NCBI RefSeq assembly: GCF_018449775.1
Contig: NZ_JAAVVB010000009.1
Span: 1 to 64,000, forward strand
From: Mucilaginibacter sp. dw_454
GTDB lineage: Bacteria > Bacteroidota > Bacteroidia > Sphingobacteriales > Sphingobacteriaceae
Length of the DNA stretch: 64,000 nucleotides
Direction: 5' to 3'
Shown: piece after piece, positions 1-7,163 of the stretch
How the letters are laid out: the number at the start of each line of letters is the position of its first letter
Position numbering within the stretch: the stretch's first letter is position 1
The notes under the pieces: model-generated
The model's input: the letters and a program-made list of their open reading frames with translations, nothing else
Told to the model about the DNA's origin: nothing
The model's database searches: none
Made by a program: the position numbers and the translations under genes

Positions 1-32
1 CGCACACGAAGTGCCGCGGGGTGAGTCCCCCG

Positions 33-656
33 CTAGCTATTCATCAACGCCTGAAACCGTTCCACAAACAAGCCCACATGATAGCCGTCGGCCAGGCCGT
101 GATGCACATGCACAGAAACCGGCATGGTCTTTTTACCATGTACCTGCGTCATTTTACCAAACGAGATCTTCGGGCAGCTATCCGGAAAGCCGAATGCCCT
201 GGCGTGCGATAGCGAAGTAAAATCTAACCAGGGTAATGCCGAGAAATGAATATCATTCGCGCCTTCTGCCGATGGTATCAAACCTGTAGCCTTACTGGTT
301 TTCTCCATTTCGCTTTTAGCCTGTTCAATAAACTGTTGCTCGTCTTCAAAATAATTAAAGTAAGCAAAACCAAAGGTGCCATCGGGTCGGTTGGTGGTGG
401 TGGCTACGTTTACCTGGTCATATAAATAAACCTCGCCGCTGATGATCCGGTACTTGAAATTTTCCACCTCGTTAGCTGCTTTTAGGGCGCGATATAGGTA
501 GTACAGAAAGAAAGATTGGTTCTTTTCTTTTGCATTTTGATAGGCTTGTGTGCAATCAATCGAAATCACAACTCCCCAAAACGGCTCTTCGAATTTTGTG
601 AATAAATTGAAGTGGTCTTTGCGTACCCAGCTTTCTAAATCAATTAGTTTTTTCAT
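33..656 (-). CDS. Chloramphenicol acetyltransferase-like protein
   Basis: A 207-aa protein of the type A chloramphenicol acetyltransferase fold, which transfers acetyl from acetyl-CoA to a hydroxyl of its substrate. The family catalytic signature HHxxxDG is intact near the C-terminus (HHGLADG, residues 185-191), and total length matches the usual 210-220 aa. A DFTSL segment about residues 145-150 also fits the family. The start at 656 is followed upstream by the divergent Crp/Fnr gene, with two dyad sites in the 75-bp gap, so the pair is probably co-regulated. Chromosomal CAT-like proteins in this phylum often have no demonstrated drug activity, so resistance is not assured; a different small acceptor is possible. 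Confidence 0.88.
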   Translation of the reverse strand: MKKLIDLESWVRKDHFNLFTKFEEPFWGVVISIDCTQAYQNAKEKNQSFFLYYLYRALKAANEVENFKYRIISGEVYLYDQVNVATTTNRPDGTFGFAYFNYFEDEQQFIEQAKSEMEKTSKATGLIPSAEGANDIHFSALPWLDFTSLSHARAFGFPDSCPKISFGKMTQVHGKKTMPVSVHVHHGLADGYHVGLFVERFQALMNS

Positions 657-674
657 CTTTGTTTAGCTTCCGCA

Positions 675-720
675 GACAAATGTCCGTAAGTATTCAATCA
701 ATTAAAAGGACATTTGTCCG
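675..720. promoter_or_regulatory. Two operator-like dyads between CAT-like gene and Crp/Fnr gene
   Basis: GACAAATGTCC (675-685) and GGACATTTGTC (708-718) are exact reverse complements, and each is itself a near-palindrome of form GACAnnTGTC. Their centres are about 33 bp (three helical turns) apart. The position between two divergent genes, one a Crp/Fnr-family regulator, suggests paired operators for that regulator. The second dyad overlaps an in-frame TTG at 714, arguing that translation starts at the ATG at 732. Confidence 0.6.
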
Positions 721-731
721 AACAGATAAAT

Positions 732-1301
732 ATGCTGCCCACCAATCAATCTTTTCTTGAATATATTGAGCAAGCCTACAATGCCAAGCCGGGGCAGGAT
801 ACTATTGCTTTAAAGCAGTTCACAAAGCAGCATCAACTGGTAATACAGGGCCAGCAACTAAGCAAGATCTATTTGATTAAAGAGGGTATTACCAAATGCT
901 TTTTTTATGAGGATAACGACAAAGAATTCATCGTTGAGTTTTTAAGCAAAGGAGAGATTATTGGCGAAATAGAGGGCATTAAAAAGAACCGGGCCATGTG
1001 CACTGTAGAGGCCATAACCGATGTCGAGGCTTATTCCATGTCTGTTGCTTATTTTCGGGAACTGCTGGAAAAAGATCTGCAGTTTAACCACCTGCTCATA
1101 GACGTTTTCGCGCAGCGAATTATTAACACCGCCACCCGCGCCTCTTTTCAACAACTATATACGGTCGCGCATAGTTTGTTAAAGCTTCAGCAATTGATCG
1201 GCAAGTTGGATATTAAACTTTCTAAGGATGATATGGCCGCTTATCTGGGTATTAATATCCGGAGTTTGAACAGGGCGTTGAAAGAATTAGGTAATGAATA
1301 A
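732..1301 (+). CDS. Crp/Fnr family transcriptional regulator
   Basis: A 189-aa regulator with an N-terminal cyclic-nucleotide-binding-type beta-barrel (roughly residues 20-120; IYLIKEGITKCFFYEDN and GEIIGEIEG resemble the family core) and a short C-terminal winged helix (KDDMAAYLGINIRSLNRALKEL) that would read DNA. I chose ATG 732 over the TTG at 714 because the latter sits inside a dyad operator. No FNR-type cysteines for an Fe-S cluster are seen; the effector is unknown. Divergent from a CAT-like enzyme and probably controlling it and itself. The C-terminus is short compared with E. coli Crp, as is common for this phylum. Confidence 0.85.
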   Translation: MLPTNQSFLEYIEQAYNAKPGQDTIALKQFTKQHQLVIQGQQLSKIYLIKEGITKCFFYEDNDKEFIVEFLSKGEIIGEIEGIKKNRAMCTVEAITDVEAYSMSVAYFRELLEKDLQFNHLLIDVFAQRIINTATRASFQQLYTVAHSLLKLQQLIGKLDIKLSKDDMAAYLGINIRSLNRALKELGNE

Positions 1302-1307
1302 TTTGTT

Positions 1308-1367
1308 TCTGGCGCAAGCGTCCGCTTGTGACACGCTATTAAGGCACAAGCGGACGCTTGCGCCAGA
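1308..1367. repeat. Perfect 23-bp hairpin repeat
   Basis: 1308-1330 and 1345-1367 are exact inverted copies (TCTGGCGCAAGCGTCCGCTTGTG and its complement) around a 14-nt loop. It begins seven bases after the Crp/Fnr stop codon. There is no T-tract, so it looks like an extragenic palindrome rather than a simple terminator, although it could still stall transcription. Confidence 0.8.
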
Positions 1368-1384
1368 CAATGATATTATTAAGT

Positions 1385-1467
1385 TGTCATTGCGAGCGTA
1401 GCGCGGCAATCGCACGCGTTCCCGACCTACTTGCGATTGCCACGCTCGTTCCTCGCTCGCAATGACA
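1385..1467. repeat. REP-like palindrome (GTCATTGCGAG family)
   Basis: Imperfect inverted repeat starting TGTCATTGCGAGCG and ending CGCTCGCAATGACA, in the convergent gap between the Crp/Fnr gene and the TPR gene. Same family as copies at 6214, 7010, 12606, 33310, 39284 and 59512 and as the core of the arrays at 29.8-31.1 kb. Confidence 0.85.
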
Positions 1468-1477
1468 AATATTGCTG

Positions 1478-2338
1478 TTAATACATATGCGCATTAGCAC
1501 TCACCCAAGCGCTCAGTCCTGCATCTTCAGTCTTAGTAGTAAGCAACTTCACAAAACCCGGCAGATTGCCGCTTTGGGTTAGCTTATAAAAGTAGTCGGC
1601 ATAAAAAGTATCAAAGAAGTTTTTGGCCGGTTTTTGGGCTGATAGCTGGCCAACTTGCGTAAAAATGGTTTTAAGCTGATACTCTAACAGGGCGTTGCCA
1701 CTCAGTTTTTTTGCCTGGCCCGAGGCTACGCTGGCTGATATAATACTGTTGAGCTTAACATTTTCTGCAATAGAAGGCCCCTCGGCTTTTAATACGCCGC
1801 CTTTCAGGATGCTTTGCATATTGGTAAGGGCTTCGTCGCTTTTTTCGCCGTTGGGTTCAATTAACAAGAAGTTGCAGAACGCCAGCAACGCATTGGCGCG
1901 TTTGTTTTGGTGAAAAGTTACCAGCCCATACAAGCGCTGGCTGTTGGCATGTTTTGGGTCGATCTTGATCGATTCGATAGCGGCCAGCTCGGCTTGTGCA
2001 TATTGCTTATCGCGGAAATAGGCAATGCCTAAATTAAAGTTCAGGTTTTGGTCCTGCGGAAAAGTATTCAAACCGGCTTTATAAGTGGCAATAGCCTTTT
2101 GCGGCTGATTACTTTTATCATAAATACTGCCCAGCAAACTATAAGCGGCATTAGTGTAGTTTGAATTTGTTTTCACCACATTCTCCAGGTAAGGGATACC
2201 ATCTGTGGCTTTGTTGTCGTTTACCAGCCCGAGCGCTGCTTTATAGTTGGTGGCCGGGTCGTCGGTGTCTTGCGCAAATGTGCGGGTTGCGGTTAATAAA
2301 CTAAAGGCAGTTATCAGTAGGAGAAGGGTAGCTTTCAT
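1478..2338 (-). CDS. Secreted TPR protein (paralogue 1 of 3)
   Basis: A 286-aa exported protein: Sec signal peptide ending about TRTFAQ (residues 1-22), then tetratricopeptide repeats (about residues 30-170; NFNLGIAYFRDKQYAQAELAAIESIKIDP is typical) and a C-terminal domain of about 90 residues with a conserved F(F/D)...YADYFYKL motif. TPRs mediate protein contacts; the function of the C-terminal part is unknown. It starts only 5 nt after the stop of the upstream paralogue at 2344-3354, so the three genes probably form one operon. It is shorter than its two sisters and ends without their Lys/Arg tail. Confidence 0.8.
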   Translation of the reverse strand: MKATLLLLITAFSLLTATRTFAQDTDDPATNYKAALGLVNDNKATDGIPYLENVVKTNSNYTNAAYSLLGSIYDKSNQPQKAIATYKAGLNTFPQDQNLNFNLGIAYFRDKQYAQAELAAIESIKIDPKHANSQRLYGLVTFHQNKRANALLAFCNFLLIEPNGEKSDEALTNMQSILKGGVLKAEGPSIAENVKLNSIISASVASGQAKKLSGNALLEYQLKTIFTQVGQLSAQKPAKNFFDTFYADYFYKLTQSGNLPGFVKLLTTKTEDAGLSAWVSANAHMY

Positions 2339-2343
2339 TATAA

Positions 2344-3354
2344 TTATTCTGTTTGTCGTTTTGTGTTTTTTGTCCAGTTAACAAACGCAGTCATTTTATC
2401 CGGGTGGCTCTTTAGCCAGGCATCATTGTCGGGCGATGCATTTAAACTGATTAGATGAACAAATGTATCCATGTTTTCTGTGGCGGCTAAAGCATCAAAA
2501 AAATCGCCATAATATTTAGAAAAAAATGGCGACCCATATTGGTCCTGCTGCTCCTTTATCGCTTTAAAAATCGATGTTAACTGTAAAGTTAACGAATCAA
2601 CTGGTGTAAGGTTTGTTTTTCCGGCTACCGCCGCCGTAGCAGACTTTATTAAAAGCTCTTGCTGCATTTTAGCAATCGGATCTGTTATTATCGTAGCCTT
2701 GGGGTTAGGCTTTAGCATAAATTTCAATAAGCGGTAAGATTCAGCTGCGTTTTTATCACCGGGCTTTGCCCACATCAGGTGCGTTGATAACCCTAACACG
2801 GCTTCTGCGTTTCTACCCTGGCACATTGCAGCAATGCCATAAAATTGCTGGTTATTGGAAAAGTGGTCATTAAGCTTTATCGACTCAGCCTCGGCAGACT
2901 CGGCCTGTGCAAATTTTCGCCCGTTAAGATAAGCCGATCCGAGGCTATACCAAACCTGCGGATTCCGGGGCATAAGCGCTGCAGCTTTCGAGTAAAGCGC
3001 AGTTGCTTTGTCAAACTCGCGGTTGATGCTATAAATATCGCCCATATATTCGTATGCGTTGGGATACAACGTATTGGTTATAGTGGTAAGCTTTTCAAAA
3101 CACGGGAGGGCTTCATCGCGCTTGCCGGTTACTAATAAGCAAAAGCCTTTATTAAACAGCGCATCTGTATTAACCGGATCAATTTTTAAAAGTTCGTCAA
3201 ATTTAACAGATGCCTCCGTCATCTTTCTTTGCTTTAAAAGATCTTTCGCCTCTTTCATTAACGTTGGCACATCTTTGACCGTGTCTTGGGCAAATACGGC
3301 TATCGAACTAAAAAGTAGAATTAATAGTAAAAAAGGTTTGAAATAGTAATGCAT
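2344..3354 (-). CDS. Secreted TPR protein (paralogue 2 of 3)
   Basis: A 336-aa protein with signal peptide (cleavage near AVFAQ), four or so TPR units (residues 30-175; ALFNKGFCLLVTGKRDEAL, AYEYMGDIYSINREFDKAT) and a C-terminal domain ending NWTKNTKRQTE. The C-terminal half (YGSPFFSKYYGDFF, a DSLTLQLTSIF segment) aligns by eye with paralogue 3 almost residue for residue, and more weakly with paralogue 1. It lies 42 nt downstream of paralogue 3 and 5 nt upstream of paralogue 1. A periplasmic scaffold role is inferred from TPRs plus signal peptide only. Confidence 0.82.
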   Translation of the reverse strand: MHYYFKPFLLLILLFSSIAVFAQDTVKDVPTLMKEAKDLLKQRKMTEASVKFDELLKIDPVNTDALFNKGFCLLVTGKRDEALPCFEKLTTITNTLYPNAYEYMGDIYSINREFDKATALYSKAAALMPRNPQVWYSLGSAYLNGRKFAQAESAEAESIKLNDHFSNNQQFYGIAAMCQGRNAEAVLGLSTHLMWAKPGDKNAAESYRLLKFMLKPNPKATIITDPIAKMQQELLIKSATAAVAGKTNLTPVDSLTLQLTSIFKAIKEQQDQYGSPFFSKYYGDFFDALAATENMDTFVHLISLNASPDNDAWLKSHPDKMTAFVNWTKNTKRQTE

Positions 3355-3396
3355 AAGATTAGGTTATCTTTTGATTTTATAGGGACTGCTTTGTTA

Positions 3397-4395
3397 TTAC
3401 TCCGTTTGCCTCTTTTCGGTATTTAGCCAGGTATTGAACGCCTTGATATTATCCGGATGCGCTTTTAGCCAGGCCAGGTTTTCCTGCGGAGATAGACTTA
3501 CACTTACAAAACGAGTGTAAACATCCATATAATCTGTCGCCGCTATATCGCCAAAAAAGTTTCCGAAATATTTAGAAAAAAATGGCGAGCCGTATTGGTC
3601 CTCCTGGGTTTTGATGGCTTTGTAGGCGGCAGTAAGCTGCATGGTCAGTGAATCGGTAGCGGTTAGGTTTGTTTTTCCTGCGGTTGAGGAGGTTACTGCC
3701 TGTGCAATGGTTTCCTGCTGTAACTTGGCCATCGCATCAGCTTTTGGATCTGGATTAGCATGCAGTATCGCTTTGATGAACATACAATCGGGCGCAGCCT
3801 GTCTTGGCGGCGGACCCAACATCAGGAAGTTGGAGAAACCCAGCAATGCCTGTGCATTTTTTCCTTGCAGATAACAAGCCACTGCATAAATATGATGGCT
3901 GCCCGCATGTCGCCTATCTATTTTGATTGACTCGGTTGCGGCTTGTTCTGCCTGTGTATATTTTTTTTGCCTGGTGTAAGATACGGCCAGGTTAAACCAT
4001 AAGTTTCTGTCCCTCGGCGATACCGCTATCCCTTCGGTATAGTATTTGGTAGCCTTGTCAAAATCGCCTTTTACATCATATATATTAGCTAATGCGGCAT
4101 AGGCTTGCGGCATTTTAGCAATAGCTATAACTTTCTCAAAGAGCGGTACAGCATCATCATTTTTACCGGAGACGGAAAGTGTGAAACCTTTTTCATAAAG
4201 AACGCCCATGTTGTCTGGTGCAGCCTTCAGCACTTCGTCGTAGTTGGCAATGGCTTCGGCAAATTTACCGGCATCGCTTAGCTTTAACCCGGCTTTCATT
4301 AACGAATCGAGGTGAGGAGGCAACTGTTGAGCAAACGATGCAACCGAGCAGATGAATAAGCTTAATGTAAGCAGTAATTTGTGATAAGATTTCAT
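3397..4395 (-). CDS. Secreted TPR protein (paralogue 3 of 3)
   Basis: First gene of the three-gene TPR set. 332 aa, signal peptide ending SVASFAQ, TPR units over residues 30-175 (VLYEKGFTLSVSGKNDDAVPLFEKV and following) and the same C-terminal domain as paralogue 2 (YGSPFFSKYFGNFFGDI, ending TEKRQTE). The shared ending KRQTE and the shared FFSKY(Y/F) block indicate recent duplication. Divergent from the beta-lactamase-like gene, so the promoter of this operon lies in 4396-4536. Function unknown. Confidence 0.82.
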   Translation of the reverse strand: MKSYHKLLLTLSLFICSVASFAQQLPPHLDSLMKAGLKLSDAGKFAEAIANYDEVLKAAPDNMGVLYEKGFTLSVSGKNDDAVPLFEKVIAIAKMPQAYAALANIYDVKGDFDKATKYYTEGIAVSPRDRNLWFNLAVSYTRQKKYTQAEQAATESIKIDRRHAGSHHIYAVACYLQGKNAQALLGFSNFLMLGPPPRQAAPDCMFIKAILHANPDPKADAMAKLQQETIAQAVTSSTAGKTNLTATDSLTMQLTAAYKAIKTQEDQYGSPFFSKYFGNFFGDIAATDYMDVYTRFVSVSLSPQENLAWLKAHPDNIKAFNTWLNTEKRQTE

Positions 4396-4536
4396 TATGG
4401 TTTAGCTAAGTGGTTTACTCTTTAAATGTAGCAAGGGTTATTAACTAAAACAATCAAAATGTTCAAAACTTTACTTTCAGCGCGGGTTATATTTTGCAAT
4501 TTTCGCAATTCATTTATCGTGACAAGTTATTTATTT

Positions 4537-5862
4537 ATGAAATTAGTTAAACAAAGCCTGCTAACTGTTAGTCTTTCGATGCTTTTAATGGCATCATGTT
4601 CATCAAGCGGCGACAAAGCAAATTCGTTCTTTAGCCCGCCCGAAAAAATTAAACCGTTAGATACTAAGGCTCTGTTAGCTTATAATCCTAAAAATGCCGA
4701 TAAACAGATAGATGCTTTTATGCAACATCTGCACAAAAATGCAGGGTTTAACGGTAACGTATTGGTGGCAAAAAACGGAAAGATAGTTTACCAAAACGCT
4801 TTTGGTTGGGCTAACTACCCCAATCAGGACAGCCTGACGCTAAACTCTCAGTTTGAATTGGCATCTGTCAGCAAAACGATGACGTCGACCGCTATTTTGC
4901 AGTTAATGGAACGTGGAAAGCTGCACCTTAGCGACTCTGTTCAGCAGTTCTTTCCTAATTTTCCGTATCATGGCGTAACTATCCGTATGCTGCTTACGCA
5001 TCGCTCGGGCCTGCCTAACTATGTATATGCAATTGATGATGTTTTTCGCAAAGAACATCGCGACCAGAAAAAAGGTGTCACGAATCAGCAAATGATGGAT
5101 TTACTGGCGCAGTACAAGCCCGCACGTTATAATTTGCCCGATAAAGGTTACCATTACAACAACTCCAACTTTATGGTATTGGGCTCTATCATAGAGAAGG
5201 TAACACATATATCGTATGCAGATTATATGATGCAAAACGTTTTTTTGCCGGCCGGCATGAAGCATACCAATGTATACTCTAAGGCTACTTACGACAAAAT
5301 ACCTACCAAAGTATTAGGACATGATCGTAACAGCTGGCGATACTCGGTAGCACAGAACTACCTGGACGGCCCCGTTGGTGATAAAGGTATTTATAGTACC
5401 GTAGCCGATCTTTTCTTGTTTGACCGTGCGCTGCGTGCCGGCTTGCTCATTAAACAGGCCACACAAGATTCGGCTTATACCAATCGTGTTCCGTTAAAGA
5501 ACGGTCATTTTGGTTACGGTTATGGCTGGCATTTGTTTGAGGCACCTAACGAGAAAGTGGTTTACCACACCGGTTGGTGGCACGGCTTTCGGCACAATTT
5601 TCTGCGTGATATGAAGGAAGATGTTGTAATTATATTGCTGGATAACATGACCAATGGTAGCCTGCTACATCTTGATGATCTGTTTAAAATGACCGGTATG
5701 CCTGTAATACGTGCAGGAGCTTACGGCCGCGACGGCGAGGAAGATGATGAACAGGTACAGGCACCTACAGTTGAAAAGAGACAGAAGCCTGCTAAAAAAC
5801 AAAAGGAAAAACAGGTAGTCAAACACAGCAACGTTAAAAAACACAAAGCACATAAACATTAA
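4537..5862 (+). CDS. Serine beta-lactamase-like hydrolase, lipoprotein
   Basis: 441 aa from the ATG at 4537. An upstream in-frame ATG at 4459 would bury the lipoprotein signal (LLMASC) that begins the mature protein, so I prefer 4537. The class C beta-lactamase / DD-peptidase active site is complete: S110xxK113 (SVSK), Y207-N-N209, and H344-T-G346 in place of KTG. Such proteins hydrolyse beta-lactams, D-Ala peptides or esters; HTG rather than KTG favours a peptidase/esterase role. The C-terminus is an unusual lysine/histidine-rich tail of about 45 residues. ybaB follows after 37 nt. Confidence 0.88.
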   Translation: MKLVKQSLLTVSLSMLLMASCSSSGDKANSFFSPPEKIKPLDTKALLAYNPKNADKQIDAFMQHLHKNAGFNGNVLVAKNGKIVYQNAFGWANYPNQDSLTLNSQFELASVSKTMTSTAILQLMERGKLHLSDSVQQFFPNFPYHGVTIRMLLTHRSGLPNYVYAIDDVFRKEHRDQKKGVTNQQMMDLLAQYKPARYNLPDKGYHYNNSNFMVLGSIIEKVTHISYADYMMQNVFLPAGMKHTNVYSKATYDKIPTKVLGHDRNSWRYSVAQNYLDGPVGDKGIYSTVADLFLFDRALRAGLLIKQATQDSAYTNRVPLKNGHFGYGYGWHLFEAPNEKVVYHTGWWHGFRHNFLRDMKEDVVIILLDNMTNGSLLHLDDLFKMTGMPVIRAGAYGRDGEEDDEQVQAPTVEKRQKPAKKQKEKQVVKHSNVKKHKAHKH

Positions 5863-5899
5863 GTTGTAAACACTGTTTTTTAAAGGGAAAGGAGTTAAC

Positions 5900-6205
5900 A
5901 TGTTCGACAAAATATTAGAAGCACAACAAAAAGCAGGCGAGGCGAAAACTCGCTTAGATTCCATCAGCGTAACCGGTACTGCCGAGGGTGGTAAAATCAG
6001 TGTTACCGCCAATGCCAATAAGGTAATTAAAGCTATTACTATCGACCCTGACTTTTTTAAAGAGGCTGATAAGGAAGAGCTGGAAGAACTGGTTACCATA
6101 GCCGTAAACAAGGCCCTGGAGCAAGCCGAAAACGTTAGCCAGGCCGAAATGGCCGCCGTTACCAAAGATATGTTTGGCGGCCTGGGCGGCATGTTTAACA
6201 AATAA
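5900..6205 (+). CDS. YbaB/EbfC nucleoid-associated protein
   Basis: A 101-aa member of the YbaB/EbfC family, small dimeric DNA-binding proteins. The central block (GGKISVTANANKVIKAITID) and the glycine-rich end (MFGGLGGMFNK) are characteristic, and the length is right. An AAAGGAG sequence 8 nt before the ATG is a good Shine-Dalgarno, which is unusual in this phylum and fixes the start. No dnaX or recR neighbour is present; instead it follows a beta-lactamase-like gene at short distance. Confidence 0.93.
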   Translation: MFDKILEAQQKAGEAKTRLDSISVTGTAEGGKISVTANANKVIKAITIDPDFFKEADKEELEELVTIAVNKALEQAENVSQAEMAAVTKDMFGGLGGMFNK

Positions 6206-6213
6206 TAATATTC

Positions 6214-6298
6214 TGTCATTGCGAGGAGGAACGACGAAGCAATCGCACGCGCTTATTCGCATCCTCCTTGCGATTGCCACGCTTCGCTCGCAATGACA
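6214..6298. repeat. REP-like palindrome
   Basis: TGTCATTGCGAGGAGGAACG at the left and CTTCGCTCGCAATGACA at the right form an imperfect hairpin between ybaB and the MBL-fold gene. Same family as the element at 1385. Confidence 0.85.
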
Positions 6299-6327
6299 GC
6301 ACTCTTTTGAATTAAAAACCACACCAT

Positions 6328-7002
6328 ATGAAAACCACTTTTTACGGGCAATCAACCGTTATGATTGAGACCGAAGGAAAAAAACTGTTGTTTGATCCTT
6401 TCATTTCGCCAAACCCGGCGGCTAAACACATCGATATTCATAGCCTTAAGCCGGATTATATCCTGGTATCACACGGCCACGGCGACCACGTAGCCGACCT
6501 GGTTGCTATCCAGAAAAGCAGCGGTGCGCAGATTATCTGTATTGCCGAAATTGGCGGCTGGCTGGGCAAGCAGGGCATCGAAGCGCATGGCATGAACATA
6601 GGCGGCAATGCTTATTTTGATTTTGGCCGTGTTAAAATGGTAAACGCCATCCACTCCAGCACTATGCCCGACGGCGCGGCAGGTGGTAATCCTGCTGGTT
6701 TTGTGATCTATTCAGAAGGCAAGGCCATTTATTTTGCGGGCGACACAGCCTTAACCTACGACATGAAGCTATTGGAAGATGAAAATCTGGACTGGGCCTA
6801 CCTACCTATAGGCGACTACTACACCATGGGTGTTGATGACGCTGTTAAAGCGGCTAAATTCATCAACTGTAAAAATATCATCGGCATCCATTTCGATACT
6901 TTCCCGGTGATTGCTATAGATAACCAGGAAGCATTGGACAAATTCACTGAGGCTGGCTTGAATTTAAAGTTGCTGGCTTTGGAGGAATCTATCGAATTAT
7001 AA
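6328..7002 (+). CDS. MBL-fold metal-dependent hydrolase (UPF0173 family)
   Basis: A 224-aa metallo-beta-lactamase-fold protein. The metal-binding HxHxDH motif is seen as HGHGDH (about residues 50-55), with later metal ligands in FAGDTAL (about 136-142) and GIHFDTFP near residue 190. Length and the N-terminal MKTTFYGQSTVMIE match the UPF0173 (YtkL-like) hydrolases, whose substrate is not established. Single gene, flanked by REP-like elements on both sides. Confidence 0.88.
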   Translation: MKTTFYGQSTVMIETEGKKLLFDPFISPNPAAKHIDIHSLKPDYILVSHGHGDHVADLVAIQKSSGAQIICIAEIGGWLGKQGIEAHGMNIGGNAYFDFGRVKMVNAIHSSTMPDGAAGGNPAGFVIYSEGKAIYFAGDTALTYDMKLLEDENLDWAYLPIGDYYTMGVDDAVKAAKFINCKNIIGIHFDTFPVIAIDNQEALDKFTEAGLNLKLLALEESIEL

Positions 7003-7009
7003 CCCCATC

Positions 7010-7088
7010 TGTCATTGCGAGCGTAGCGTGGCAATCGCGAATATTGCACCCTTGCGATTGCCACGCTCGTTCCTCGCTCGCAATGACA
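7010..7088. repeat. REP-like palindrome
   Basis: TGTCATTGCGAGCGTAGCGTGGCAATC... pairs with ...GCTCGTTCCTCGCTCGCAATGACA. It lies in the convergent gap between the MBL gene and infB, directly before a terminator hairpin. Confidence 0.85.
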
Positions 7089-7111
7089 ATAAGGGCCAAC
7101 TCACAACAAAA

Positions 7112-7145
7112 AAGCCTCTCAGAAATTAATCCTGAGAGGCTTTTA
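7112..7145. terminator. Bidirectional terminator, MBL gene / infB
   Basis: GCCTCTCAG (7114-7122) pairs with CTGAGAGGC (7132-7140), with A-run before and T-run after, so it can terminate transcription from both converging genes. Confidence 0.85.
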
Positions 7146-7163
7146 TATTTTATAAAGCTGTAA

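Noticed and set aside
1..32. GC-rich CCGCGGGGTGAGTCCCCCG at the window edge
   Set aside because: A short dyad (GGGG...CCCC) just after the CAT-like stop might be a terminator or a cut repeat, but too little sequence is available to say.
714..731. TTG start for the first Crp/Fnr gene
   Set aside because: The codon lies inside a dyad operator; the ATG at 732 is the better start.
4459..4536. N-terminal extension of the beta-lactamase-like protein
   Set aside because: It would place 26 residues ahead of a textbook lipoprotein signal.
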